Positions 1-8,000 of a stretch of 64,000 bases of DNA are shown here, one piece after another. Below the pieces are notes generated by a model. It saw only the letters and a list, made by a program, of their open reading frames with translations. It did no database searches and was not told the origin of the DNA. Position numbers and translations under genes: made by a program. This DNA is from Phlyctochytrium arcticum (lineage: Eukaryota; Chytridiomycota; Chytridiomycetes; Chytridiales; Chytridiaceae): positions 310,001 through 374,000 of the forward strand of contig JAHLKI010000005.1 in assembly GCA_025602905.1 (NCBI GenBank). Direction: 5' to 3'. The stretch's first letter is position 1. Each line of letters starts with the position of its first letter.

Positions 1-2
1 CC

Positions 3-902
3 CACAAACCTACATATGCCAAAATGCTGCAGGCACTAAACAAAACGACCATGGTCGGTGCCACGGCGTTGCTACGAGAGGCCATTACCGATGCTCCAGA
101 AAAGCTTGGAAACTATTTGGAAAGTTATTGGGCAAATCCTGCTGTACTGGATTGCTGGACAATGGCCGCGCGTCAACATTCTCCCACCCTGCTACAGATG
201 ACTTCAACAAATCCATTAGAATCTTATCATCGACTAGTCAAAGCAGACAGAAACTGTGGCAAATTCTCAAGTATTCAAAAAGCGTGTGTTGGTTTGTCCA
301 AAGTCAACATACAGCGCCGCCTGGAGGCAGATCGTGCCGAAGTTTTGTTCAAATCAAAGGTATTGAAGGATACTGAAGATCACCCTAACATAGGTCGCTT
401 CCCACTGCCTGTTCAGCGCCTCTTGATCGAACAGTACAACTCGGTAGAAAACCGAGTCGTCAAAGGAAAGCTGGCCCCTGATTACGATACCCTTGAGTGC
501 AATTGCCTCTTTGCCAGACAGTATTTGTTGCCCTGCAAGCATGCTTTTCATGCTAACCTATTCGCAGAGGAGCCAATTTTGACCGACGAGGTTTGGGATC
601 GATATGCGCAAATGTTTGACGAGTGCGGTTTCGAGGTTTATGAAACGATTTCTCGGGTACCTGTGGAAAGAGAGGAAGTCAGCCCCGTCGATATCTACAG
701 AGATTACAGGAAGCGACAGGTGAAAGAGGCCGATGAAAGGCTGCTTAACCATTATTTTCGACTTGAAGACAAGGTGACAGAAGGTGATCCGTTGGCAACT
801 GAGCGTCTCCTTCAGTTCATTGAGAGATTGCAAACTTTTGTGACCGAGGAATCGCAGATTAACTGGACTTTCTCTTCGCATAGCGGGACTTTATCTACCT
901 AG
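3..902 (+). CDS. C-terminal part of a MULE-like transposase with SWIM zinc finger (5' truncated by window)
   Basis: The frame is open from base 3, so the first ATG at 24 is probably internal and the gene continues left of the window. The segment STNPLESYHRLVK near residue 60 resembles the end of MULE-type transposase catalytic domains, where a TTNxxES-W/Y-H motif is usual. About 100 residues later comes a SWIM zinc finger, CNCLFARQYLLPCKHAFH (CxC...CxH), which in Mutator-like transposases follows the catalytic domain. The rest is charged and unassigned. It ends at a TAG at 900-902. The catalytic acidic residues lie outside the window, so I cannot tell whether the copy is active. A host SWIM/FAR1-like protein derived from such a transposase is the main alternative. 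Confidence 0.6.
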   Translation, partial: HKPTYAKMLQALNKTTMVGATALLREAITDAPEKLGNYLESYWANPAVLDCWTMAARQHSPTLLQMTSTNPLESYHRLVKADRNCGKFSSIQKACVGLSKVNIQRRLEADRAEVLFKSKVLKDTEDHPNIGRFPLPVQRLLIEQYNSVENRVVKGKLAPDYDTLECNCLFARQYLLPCKHAFHANLFAEEPILTDEVWDRYAQMFDECGFEVYETISRVPVEREEVSPVDIYRDYRKRQVKEADERLLNHYFRLEDKVTEGDPLATERLLQFIERLQTFVTEESQINWTFSSHSGTLST

Positions 903-1213
903 CTGTTACCTACTTTTATTTAATAGTAATATCATGATTTTTCTCCCTATGAATGGGTGTGTACCAATGGAGGTTACGGCGAGCAATTGGTGGGAAATTC
1001 TCTGGAAATCCGGGTGCGTATATTCTTGCGGAGGACGCGTTGTTGGATCGAACCACACGCATTTTACTTCGCCCGATACGCACCCGTTTCCTCTCTGACC
1101 ATTTATGAGCACGTAGGGATTCAACGATTTTTGCAGAGTTGAATCACATTAATCAAACAAGGACCTATATTAATGTTGACAAAAGGCCTGATACTATAAA
1201 GTGGATCCTATGG
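903..1213. other. Intergenic, nothing recognised
   Basis: This AT-richer spacer lies between the transposase-like gene and the broken F-box gene. I see no conserved ORF, tRNA or repeat. Confidence 0.4.
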
Positions 1214-1893
1214 TCAAACGACAACGTAGAATGCGCGGTCATAATTAATGGCAAGGTGTTTAGGCTTCGCTCCTTCGATTTGGGCCCGCGCTATTTCTGG
1301 AATTGGTCCGAATAAAAACCAAAGCTTCAGAGAAGTCAAGTTTTGGCAGGTGTTGAGCAACGAGAGGATTGTAGGAAGCTCGAGTTGTGTACGTTCAAAG
1401 CCCAAGCTTTGCATTAATGGGTAGCCAGATATGAATTGCAGGATAAGCTCGTCACATCGTCGCATCTTCTCTCGTATGAGAAGGTTGTCGTCCGGAGCAT
1501 CCACGTAATTAAAGTCCGACAGAGAGAGATTCAAAAGCCGCGAGGAGGATGGGATTCACAGTGCGGCGAGCCTCCACCATTCCTTCAAGGTACATACAAG
1601 CTGCATCAATATCAGCGGCCCAATCAGCGGCAATTCTTTCAAAATACGCATTACGAGCTGCATCACGATCAGCGGCATGTTCTTCCTGATGCGTATATTC
1701 TGTACCATATCTGATTGGGCACGCCAGCACAAGGTTTTCGCTATACCACCTCGTACACACAAGTCTAAAATACGACCAAAAAAATCAGTGAAACTTACAG
1801 GTTGGGGCATGCTCTCAGCAAACCATTGATCAGCCTTGGTTTGTCATATGTGCTGTTCTTCTCTCTACCCATTACAAAAATACGGAGGTCACG
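1214..1893 (-). pseudogene. C-terminal half of an F-box/LRR-like gene, split from its N-terminus by an LTR retrotransposon
   Basis: Reading the minus strand from the target-site duplication at 1889-1893, the frame continues the F-box gene whose N-terminus lies at 6876-7213. After the ...GAYVR junction it gives DLRIFVMG and then LLRACPNL, typical of F-box/LRR proteins. A short intron follows (donor about 1795, acceptor about 1768), then an exon to about 1509. The frame then shifts inside a CT dinucleotide run (about 1520-1530) and continues in another frame to a stop at 1214 with LRR-like text (TCQNLTSLKLWFL). It is therefore disrupted twice: by the 5-kb insertion and by an apparent loss of one CT unit. 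The ligand or substrate cannot be inferred. Confidence 0.6.
1889..1893. repeat. Target-site duplication, left copy (TCACG)
   Basis: The five bases TCACG directly precede the left LTR and recur directly after the right LTR at 6876-6880. A 5-bp duplication is usual for copia-type integrases. Confidence 0.9.
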
Positions 1894-2149
1894 TATTGTG
1901 ATGTAGCCTGGCAGCAGTGGTAGCAGGGCAGCAGTGGAAGTGACATGTCAGATTAGTTTGCGCAGTCGATTGCCAAATGTAGTTATATTAGCGGTCGAAG
2001 TTGTGTCCCAGTTGTGTACATATAGAGTCGATGCCAGACCTCTGTTTGAGAGGTTGGACCTTACAATACATAGCGTGTGAACTACCTTGCGCGAACGAGA
2101 ACGTGTGGTGCCATCCATCCATCCATCCATCAAGAGGATTATCACGTTA
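1894..2149 (+). repeat. Left LTR
   Basis: It begins TATTGTGATG and ends ATCACGTTA, so the ends form an imperfect inverted repeat (TAxxGTGAT) rather than the canonical TG...CA. It contains a CATC tetranucleotide run at about 2112-2130. It is identical to the right LTR except for C at 1929. Confidence 0.95.
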
Positions 2150-2161
2150 GGTTATGAAACC
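2150..2161 (+). other. Candidate primer-binding site, half-tRNA-iMet type
   Basis: Immediately after the left LTR stands GGTTATGAAACC. GGTTATGA is complementary to the anticodon loop and adjoining stem of initiator tRNA-Met (…TCATAACC…). Drosophila copia primes in this way, with an internally cleaved tRNA-iMet rather than a 3' end. The match is only about 8 nt, so this is an inference. Confidence 0.5.
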
Positions 2162-2234
2162 CTGTGTTTAGTCACACGCAAGAAAGAGAGAGAGCTCAAC
2201 TAAGGATCCCAAGAAGAATCTATCGCCAGGAAGA

Positions 2235-4028
2235 ATGACTACCGGTAGCAGAAAGTCTGCTCGAATCAACCCGCCAGTGGGCGGCAGTGAGGATGAGACA
2301 AGTAGTCAAGTTGCGCCAGAGGGCAGCACATCAGCGAGTGGATACATTGCGCCAGAGGGCGGCAATATGAGACGACGAGAGAGCGGCGCACTCGATCAGT
2401 TTTACGACGCAGGTGCCCATAATCAAGAAGATCATCGGCGACTCGAGAATCGTCAAGAGCGAATGGAAGACGAGATGTTACAATTGAAAGAATTGATACA
2501 ACAGTTAGTGGTTTGGGGTCAAGAAACCCAAGGAAGGAATGGCGCTAGAGAGCGACACGAAGATGGCTATCAGGAGACAGGAAATATCTTGCCACTTCGG
2601 ACACGAGGAGGAACCACGACAGGATCAGTTGCATCCATGACATCGCAAGTCGCAACGCACAATTCCCTACTGAGATCAACCTGTAACGCTGTGAAAACTT
2701 ACGAAGGAAATATCCATGCACCCCACACCTTATTTGAGTTCATACGGAAAGTTGAACTTTATTTCCGTGTCGCGGATCTGGAGGACGAAGGGCAAATTAT
2801 ATTCGTAACAAGCAAGCTTACCGGGACGGCTGATGTCTGGTGGAATAGTCTACAGGAGCGCGATGATGCAGAAGATGTTGAGAGCTGGTCGGATATGAAG
2901 GAACGTATGCTGAAAAGATTTGTTCCTCCCGAACACGGTCAGATTGTGCGCAGTAAGCTCGACAAGCTTCAACAAAAGACAACGGTCGTCGCCTACAACG
3001 ATGCATTTGACAAGTTGGTCATGCAAGTACCCAAGATGACACTGGATGAACAAAAGCATCATTACCTCCGTGGTCTGGACAAGAGAATCAGAGAACTCGT
3101 CAATACTCACGGTGGCAACTTAGAAGACATTGAGGCATTAAAGTCAGCAGCACTTCGTCAAGATGACGCGCAAATTGTCGACAAACCCCATCGCAAGGAA
3201 CAGTCAGTAGAAGCGCATAACACTCAGCTGCGCGGCGGTTCTGGGCGTGGTCGAGGTCGCGGCAAGAGAGGTCGACGTGGTGGATTTAGCCAACGACAGA
3301 GTAGAGGATGCTACGTTTGCCAGAAGGAAGATCACTTCGCCAGAGATTGTCCCGAGTTCAGAGCGTTCAAAGAACAAAAAGGCGGATATGATAACGCCGA
3401 GGCCAATCATACCCAAGTGGAAGCAAACTTAACGCTTGCCACTCATCGAAAATCTACCTACTCAATCGCTGTGGACTCAGCCTCAACTGCACACATCATG
3501 AAGGACAAGTTCCTAGTGGAAGACTTTAAGCCAGTCAAGGAACCCATACCAATCGCCACAGGAAAAGTTGGGAGCGCGCCATCCATGGCAATTGGAGTTG
3601 GTAGTCTTACTGTTCATAACCCGAAAGATCCCAAGAAGAAAATCAAATTTACCAACGTACTTTATGCCCCTGAGTACCCCAGGAATTTGATATCTACTCA
3701 GCAACTACCTGAAGGAGTTGGATCTTGTTTTGCCGGAAACGACTCGCCTGATTCTGGACTTTATCTTACCAAGACGAAGGAGAAATTGCTTGATGTGAGA
3801 GTACATCAAAACTTGCCGTTTCTAGTTGGATATACCGAGTTTGATCCGGAGGCATATACTTCGGAAATCACTACAGAACGGATGGACGGTGCAATGCAGA
3901 ACTCAGTGGCCAAAGAAATGTCGGGAAAAGAGAGGACCGGAATGTCGTTAAACTTCGAACATATCACCTACGCTTCGGGCACCCAGGGATCAAAGCGCTT
4001 GAAAAAGCAAATTCAACTTATGGCTTAG
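2235..4028 (+). CDS. Gag-protease polyprotein (ORF1) of the LTR retrotransposon
   Basis: The 597-aa ORF starts 85 bp after the LTR. Residues ~1-145 are hydrophilic. Residues ~155-310 match the Retrotrans_gag fold seen in Ty3/gypsy elements (ADVWWNSLQ, W..MKERMLKRFVP, L..LQQ...V..Y...F). An Arg/Gly-rich stretch follows (~335-350). Next is a CCHC zinc knuckle, CYVCQKEDHFARDC (~359-372). The aspartic protease core is near residue 413, with AVDSAS instead of the usual copia DSGA. After about residue 572 the frame diverges into a short tail ending at 4028, while the pre-integrase zinc-binding region continues in the -1 frame. Gag packages RNA in virus-like particles and the protease cleaves the polyprotein. 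Confidence 0.88.
   Translation: MTTGSRKSARINPPVGGSEDETSSQVAPEGSTSASGYIAPEGGNMRRRESGALDQFYDAGAHNQEDHRRLENRQERMEDEMLQLKELIQQLVVWGQETQGRNGARERHEDGYQETGNILPLRTRGGTTTGSVASMTSQVATHNSLLRSTCNAVKTYEGNIHAPHTLFEFIRKVELYFRVADLEDEGQIIFVTSKLTGTADVWWNSLQERDDAEDVESWSDMKERMLKRFVPPEHGQIVRSKLDKLQQKTTVVAYNDAFDKLVMQVPKMTLDEQKHHYLRGLDKRIRELVNTHGGNLEDIEALKSAALRQDDAQIVDKPHRKEQSVEAHNTQLRGGSGRGRGRGKRGRRGGFSQRQSRGCYVCQKEDHFARDCPEFRAFKEQKGGYDNAEANHTQVEANLTLATHRKSTYSIAVDSASTAHIMKDKFLVEDFKPVKEPIPIATGKVGSAPSMAIGVGSLTVHNPKDPKKKIKFTNVLYAPEYPRNLISTQQLPEGVGSCFAGNDSPDSGLYLTKTKEKLLDVRVHQNLPFLVGYTEFDPEAYTSEITTERMDGAMQNSVAKEMSGKERTGMSLNFEHITYASGTQGSKRLKKQIQLMA
3947..3953 (+). promoter_or_regulatory. Candidate -1 ribosomal frameshift site (GTTAAAC)
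   Basis: The heptamer G TTA AAC is in phase with the ORF1 codons (TTA 3948-3950, AAC 3951-3953). A -1 slip puts the ribosome in exactly the frame of ORF2, which is open from 3845 and carries the pre-integrase motif YHLRFGHPGIKAL just downstream. GUUAAAC is a proven slippery heptamer in an arterivirus. A short stem (CGCTT 3971-3975 with AAGCG 3993-3997) follows, but its spacing of about 17 nt is long. A plain frameshift mutation is the alternative. Confidence 0.5.
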
Positions 4029-4057
4029 GACTCAAGGTCAACACAATAGAACAGCAT

Positions 4058-6613
4058 ATGGCGTCCTGCGTGGGTTGTCATTTTGGAAAAGGGCACAGAT
4101 TACCGTTCAACAACGTCAATGGGAGACCAGCGAAGGACTTATTAGAGAGAATCCATACCGACTTGTTGCAAGTTGATCTTGCTTCTCTGGGAGAGAAATT
4201 TTATATCCTGACGTTCATTGACGAATGGTCAAGATATCCAAGTATTTATTTACTCAAAACGAAAGACGAAACAACAGCAAATTGGCGAAGCTACAAGGCA
4301 TATGTAGAGCGATTACACGGCAAGAAGATTAAGGAGTTACGATGCGATAACGGTGGTGAGTATATGAACAAGGAGTTGCTTCAAGAGGCAGAGGCCGAAG
4401 GAATTCAAGTCATACCTACTCAACCATATTCACCGCAACAAAATGCGATCTCGGAGAAGTACAACCGCACCCTATTGAATCAAACTAGAGCCATCATTCA
4501 TCACCATGGAATGCCGCTCAAGTTGTGGGGGGAGGTTGCAGTCACGGTGAATTATTTACGACGGAGAACGCCAAGTAGAGTGATCGACTATGATACGCCC
4601 TTTGAGAGATTCTTTGGTAGAAAACCAAAAATTCACCATCTGCGAGTGCTTTGGAGTGAATGTTTTGTTCATGTCCCCGTTGCCCACCGAACTCGACCAG
4701 AGAAATTAGCCAAGCGGGCCGATGGACCATTTCGACTAATTGGATATTCCCATGCAAAGCAGCTCACGTATCGTTTATATGACGAAGAAACTGAAGAAGT
4801 GTTTGAATCCCGCGACGTGAGATTCAATGAAGCCGATCATATAACGGATGCGACGGAAGAAGAGGAATGCGAAGTGGACTATATTCTTGCTAAACGGATT
4901 GAGAAGGACGGATCTACCAGCTACTTGGTGAAATGGGTTGCCGATGATGAGCCAACTTGGGAGCCCTATAGTAATCTCCTACATCTGGATGCATGGAAGG
5001 AATTCGAGCAAGAAGTTACCGCAGAAGCATTTGCCACAGAGCCGATAGACGACATTGATGAGCCAAAGACATATGCAGCAGCCATGAAGTCGAAGCACAA
5101 GGCTGAATGGCAGAAGTCAATGGAGAAGGGGTTGAATTCTCATGAGAAGAATGGGACATGGACATTCATAGAGCCAAACGCCTTGCCTGTTGGATGCTAT
5201 ATTGTCGACTCAAAGTGGGTGTATAGAGTCAAGAGGAACCCGGATCACACGATCAAGAAATGCAAGTCGCGAATAGTAGCCAGAGGTTTCAGCCAACGGC
5301 CCGGGATAGACTTTGATGAAACGCATGCTCCAGTAGTGAAATTCACATCGATGAGAGTGATGTTGGCGGTGGCAGCATACTTGGACATGGAGATACATCA
5401 GATGGATGTAGTGACAGCTTTTCTGAACAGTGATCTTGATACGGAAATCTATATGGTCTTTATCATCAACGGAGTCAAGAGATATGTTCGCCTGAACAAG
5501 TGCATATATGGTCTAAAACAGTCGCCCCGCTTATGGAATAAAACGATCGATGAGTTTTTGCGTTCCCTGAGTTTCACCACGTCACCCTTCGATTCGGCAT
5601 TCTACATACGCTTGGATGAGCAAGGAAAAGTTAGTGGAATGATATCCCTCTACGTGGATGATCGCACCATTTGCACGCTCAACCTTGAGGAAATGAAAAT
5701 GATCAAGAGCGGTTTAACGGAACGATTTGAGATGGAAGATATGGGAGAATTGTCTTACATACTGGGAATTCAAGTCGTCAGGGATCGAGAGAAGCGGACC
5801 ATATCACTAAGTCAGGAGAAGTATGTTGACGACATTATTAATCGATTTAACTTACAAGACACTCCTGGAATCACGACACCGATGGATCACAAGGTAGCAT
5901 TATTCAACAATGAGCTGGAGGAAGCAGTCGATACCAAGGAGTACCAATCCATGGTGGGAAGTCTGATGTACCTAGTGATTGCAACAAGACCCGATCTGGC
6001 CTATCCAGTATCCAAAGTATCTCAGTTCTTGGTGAATCCCCGCAAGTCGCACCGAGATGCAGTTGTCCGCATTCTACGTTACGCGAAACACACCAAAAAC
6101 CTCAAGCTAGTTTACGGCTCAGCAAACAGCAAGGAGGTGGTCGGCTATTCAGACGCAGATTATGCCAAGTGTACGGATACGAGAAGAAGCATGAGTGGCT
6201 ACGTATTTCTGATGAACGGGGGAGCTGTCTCGTGGAAGTCCCAGAGACAAAGAACGACTGCGCAATCAACCGCAGAGGCGGAATATGTCGCGCTAGCCGA
6301 AGCATCAAAGGAAGCATTGCGGCTACGGAACTTTGCAGCATCGCTTCTTACACCGAAGAACCCAAACCCCGCACCGATCACCATCTACGAGGATAACAAG
6401 GCAGCTATCGCCATGGCTCACAACCCGGCGGATCATCAAAAGACAAAGCACATCGACGTCAGATACCACTTCACAAGAGAATGCGTGGACAATGGCCAGA
6501 TCGTGCTCAAGTACTGTCCCACGGATCAGATGGTAGCCGATTCCCTTACCAAGCCATTTCCAAGAGCACGCAACGACATCCTGCGAAAGTTATGCGGACT
6601 GCATGCAGGTTAG
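4058..6613 (+). CDS. Pol polyprotein (ORF2): integrase, chromodomain, reverse transcriptase, RNase H
   Basis: The frame is open from 3845; 4058 is its first ATG, and translation probably enters by frameshift near 3953. The zinc-binding pre-integrase region (YHLRFGH...CVGCHFGKGHR) spans the ATG. The integrase core shows D (RIHTDL, ~33), D (RCDNGGEY, ~95) and E (AISEKYNRTL, ~132). A chromodomain follows at ~268-318 (VDYILAKRI, YLVKWVADDEPTWEPYSNLL). The copia-type RT lies at ~375-620, with WVYRVKR, QMDVVTAFLN and the catalytic YVDD at ~532. RNase H is at ~690-830 (GYSDADYA, STAEAEYVAL, IYEDNKAAI, KHIDVRYHF). Key residues appear intact. It ends 6 bp before the right LTR. Confidence 0.92.
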   Translation: MASCVGCHFGKGHRLPFNNVNGRPAKDLLERIHTDLLQVDLASLGEKFYILTFIDEWSRYPSIYLLKTKDETTANWRSYKAYVERLHGKKIKELRCDNGGEYMNKELLQEAEAEGIQVIPTQPYSPQQNAISEKYNRTLLNQTRAIIHHHGMPLKLWGEVAVTVNYLRRRTPSRVIDYDTPFERFFGRKPKIHHLRVLWSECFVHVPVAHRTRPEKLAKRADGPFRLIGYSHAKQLTYRLYDEETEEVFESRDVRFNEADHITDATEEEECEVDYILAKRIEKDGSTSYLVKWVADDEPTWEPYSNLLHLDAWKEFEQEVTAEAFATEPIDDIDEPKTYAAAMKSKHKAEWQKSMEKGLNSHEKNGTWTFIEPNALPVGCYIVDSKWVYRVKRNPDHTIKKCKSRIVARGFSQRPGIDFDETHAPVVKFTSMRVMLAVAAYLDMEIHQMDVVTAFLNSDLDTEIYMVFIINGVKRYVRLNKCIYGLKQSPRLWNKTIDEFLRSLSFTTSPFDSAFYIRLDEQGKVSGMISLYVDDRTICTLNLEEMKMIKSGLTERFEMEDMGELSYILGIQVVRDREKRTISLSQEKYVDDIINRFNLQDTPGITTPMDHKVALFNNELEEAVDTKEYQSMVGSLMYLVIATRPDLAYPVSKVSQFLVNPRKSHRDAVVRILRYAKHTKNLKLVYGSANSKEVVGYSDADYAKCTDTRRSMSGYVFLMNGGAVSWKSQRQRTTAQSTAEAEYVALAEASKEALRLRNFAASLLTPKNPNPAPITIYEDNKAAIAMAHNPADHQKTKHIDVRYHFTRECVDNGQIVLKYCPTDQMVADSLTKPFPRARNDILRKLCGLHAG

Positions 6614-6619
6614 GGGGAG
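6612..6619 (+). other. Polypurine tract
   Basis: AGGGGGAG lies directly upstream of the right LTR, the position of the plus-strand primer. It overlaps the Pol stop codon (TAG 6611-6613). Confidence 0.75.
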
Positions 6620-6875
6620 TATTGTGATGTAGCCTGGCAGCAGTGGTAGCAGGGAAGCAGTGGAAGTGACATGTCAGATTAGTTTGCGCAGTCGATTGCC
6701 AAATGTAGTTATATTAGCGGTCGAAGTTGTGTCCCAGTTGTGTACATATAGAGTCGATGCCAGACCTCTGTTTGAGAGGTTGGACCTTACAATACATAGC
6801 GTGTGAACTACCTTGCGCGAACGAGAACGTGTGGTGCCATCCATCCATCCATCCATCAAGAGGATTATCACGTTA
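6620..6875 (+). repeat. Right LTR
   Basis: This direct copy of 1894-2149 has A at 6655 instead of C. Its antisense strand carries an open frame that extends the interrupted F-box ORF by about 65 residues. Confidence 0.95.
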
Positions 6876-6880
6876 TCACG
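6876..6880. repeat. Target-site duplication, right copy (TCACG)
   Basis: This is the second copy of the 5-bp duplication. It lies inside the F-box coding sequence (codons of ...YVRD on the minus strand). Confidence 0.9.
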
Positions 6881-7213
6881 CACGTACGCCCCAAAGTCTG
6901 GACGATCCTCAAGACATCTCCCAAGTTTTCGCAAACGGTACTCCCCGGACTCGGAGCTCTCAACGCCAAATCCAGGCCGGCGAAATAGACGCGGTATGGT
7001 TGCTCTTCGCCAGGACCAACAGACTCTTGACATGCTGTCCAGCGTCCATTGGCGGTGGTTGTTCCATCGGTCCAAAAATTCCCAATGCTCAGAATAATTC
7101 TCAACAGTGGCTAGGATCTTGAGAATAATCTCTGGGGGCAGATGCGATGTTGCAACCTCAGACTTGTCTTGAGCCAGTTTTGGAGTCTCCTCTTGCTTAT
7201 CCATAACGGCCAA
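6876..7213 (-). pseudogene. N-terminal half of the interrupted F-box gene
   Basis: The minus-strand ORF starts MAVMDKQEETPKLAQ and has an F-box-like stretch at ~24-65 (LPPEIILKILATV, VCWSWRRATIPRLF). F-box proteins are usually substrate adaptors of SCF ubiquitin ligases, binding Skp1 through this motif. At GAYVRD the reading frame runs into the right LTR and remains open to 6674, giving a 179-aa chimeric ORF. The native continuation lies beyond the transposon at 1893 downwards. Whether the truncated chimera is expressed is unknown. Confidence 0.7.
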
Positions 7214-8000
7214 AGACTCGTGCCGGGTACTGTGGGGTTTGCAATAACAGCGATGTCAGGATTATGCTCTAGATGTTGGTGCCACGTCATGTACTCGTTC
7301 GCACAGAGTTATCACAGTCGTAAGTACTCGAGGATTGATATGATGGAAAGTCCAAACTTGTCAAGTTTCTCAACTGAGGTTCAGAACCATATTACAGTGA
7401 GGAGCACAATGAGGGAGGCGCACCAATCGCTAATCTACCTTACGTTAAGATAAGCTATATGACACTGCTGGACTATAAATAGAATGACATGTCACAGGAG
7501 GTAACGCACATACGCCCCAAAGTCTGGACGATCGTCAAGACATCTCCCAAATTTTTGCAGTTGGTTTTCCCCGCGCTCATCGTCAAATTTAGGATGGCGA
7601 AATAGACGCGGTATGATTGCTATTCGCCAGGACCTACAGACTCTTGACATGCTGTCCAGCGTCCATTGGCGGTGGAGGTTCCGTTGGGCATAATTTCGAA
7701 AGGAATCGGGCGGTACGTCAACGGCCTCTATGATCTTGAGAATAATCTCTGGGGGCAGTCGTGATATTCCAGCCTCAGACTTGTCTTGTGCTAATTTTGG
7801 AGTCACCTCTTGCTTGTCCATAACGGCCAAAAAGTCGTGCTGGCTACTGTGGGGTCTGCAATGACCGTAGTGATGACGGGATTATGCTCTAAATATTGGT
7901 GCCAAGTTATGTACGCGTTCTCACTGACTGACAATCGTGTGTACTGGAGTATTGATATGATCGAAAGTCCAAACTTGTCAAGTTTCTCAACCGAGATTTA
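6881..8000. repeat. Tandem segmental duplication of the F-box 5' region (about 0.5 kb units)
   Basis: Unit A (about 6886-7385) and unit B (about 7505-8000) align through the F-box N-terminus and about 180 bp of shared upstream sequence, including AAGTCCAAACTTGTCAAGTT at about 7350 and 7970. Small indels and substitutions separate them. The duplication predates the transposon insertion, because only unit A carries the element. Confidence 0.8.
7492..7830 (-). pseudogene. Truncated tandem copy of the F-box gene N-terminus
   Basis: The 112-aa ORF closely parallels the 6876-7213 ORF (MAVMDKQEVTPKLAQ, LPPEIILKIIEAV, RQWTLDSMSRVC) and loses homology at GAYVR, where it stops after three residues. 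The lost similarity coincides with the position where the other copy is broken by the transposon. No LRR part follows, so it is probably a truncated duplicate; a short F-box-only protein is possible. Confidence 0.6.

Larger units (their letters stand above)
1894..6875 (+). mobile_element. LTR retrotransposon, Ty1/copia Pol order with Ty3-like Gag and chromodomain
   Basis: The 4982-bp element is bounded by 256-bp direct LTRs (1894-2149 and 6620-6875) that differ by one base (C at 1929, A at 6655), and by a 5-bp target duplication TCACG (1889-1893 and 6876-6880). It contains a primer-binding site, Gag-protease ORF, Pol ORF (integrase, chromodomain, RT, RNase H) and a polypurine tract. Integrase precedes RT, the Ty1/copia (Pseudoviridae) order. 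It lies on the strand opposite the F-box gene it interrupts. Near-identical LTRs and long open frames indicate a recent insertion. The only coding break is the Gag/Pol frame change near 3950, which may be programmed. Confidence 0.95.

Noticed and set aside
3954..4028. Treating the ORF1 stop as proof that the retrotransposon is dead
   Set aside because: The -1 frame continues the integrase zinc-binding region without loss and a suitable slippery heptamer is present, so a programmed shift is as likely as a mutation.
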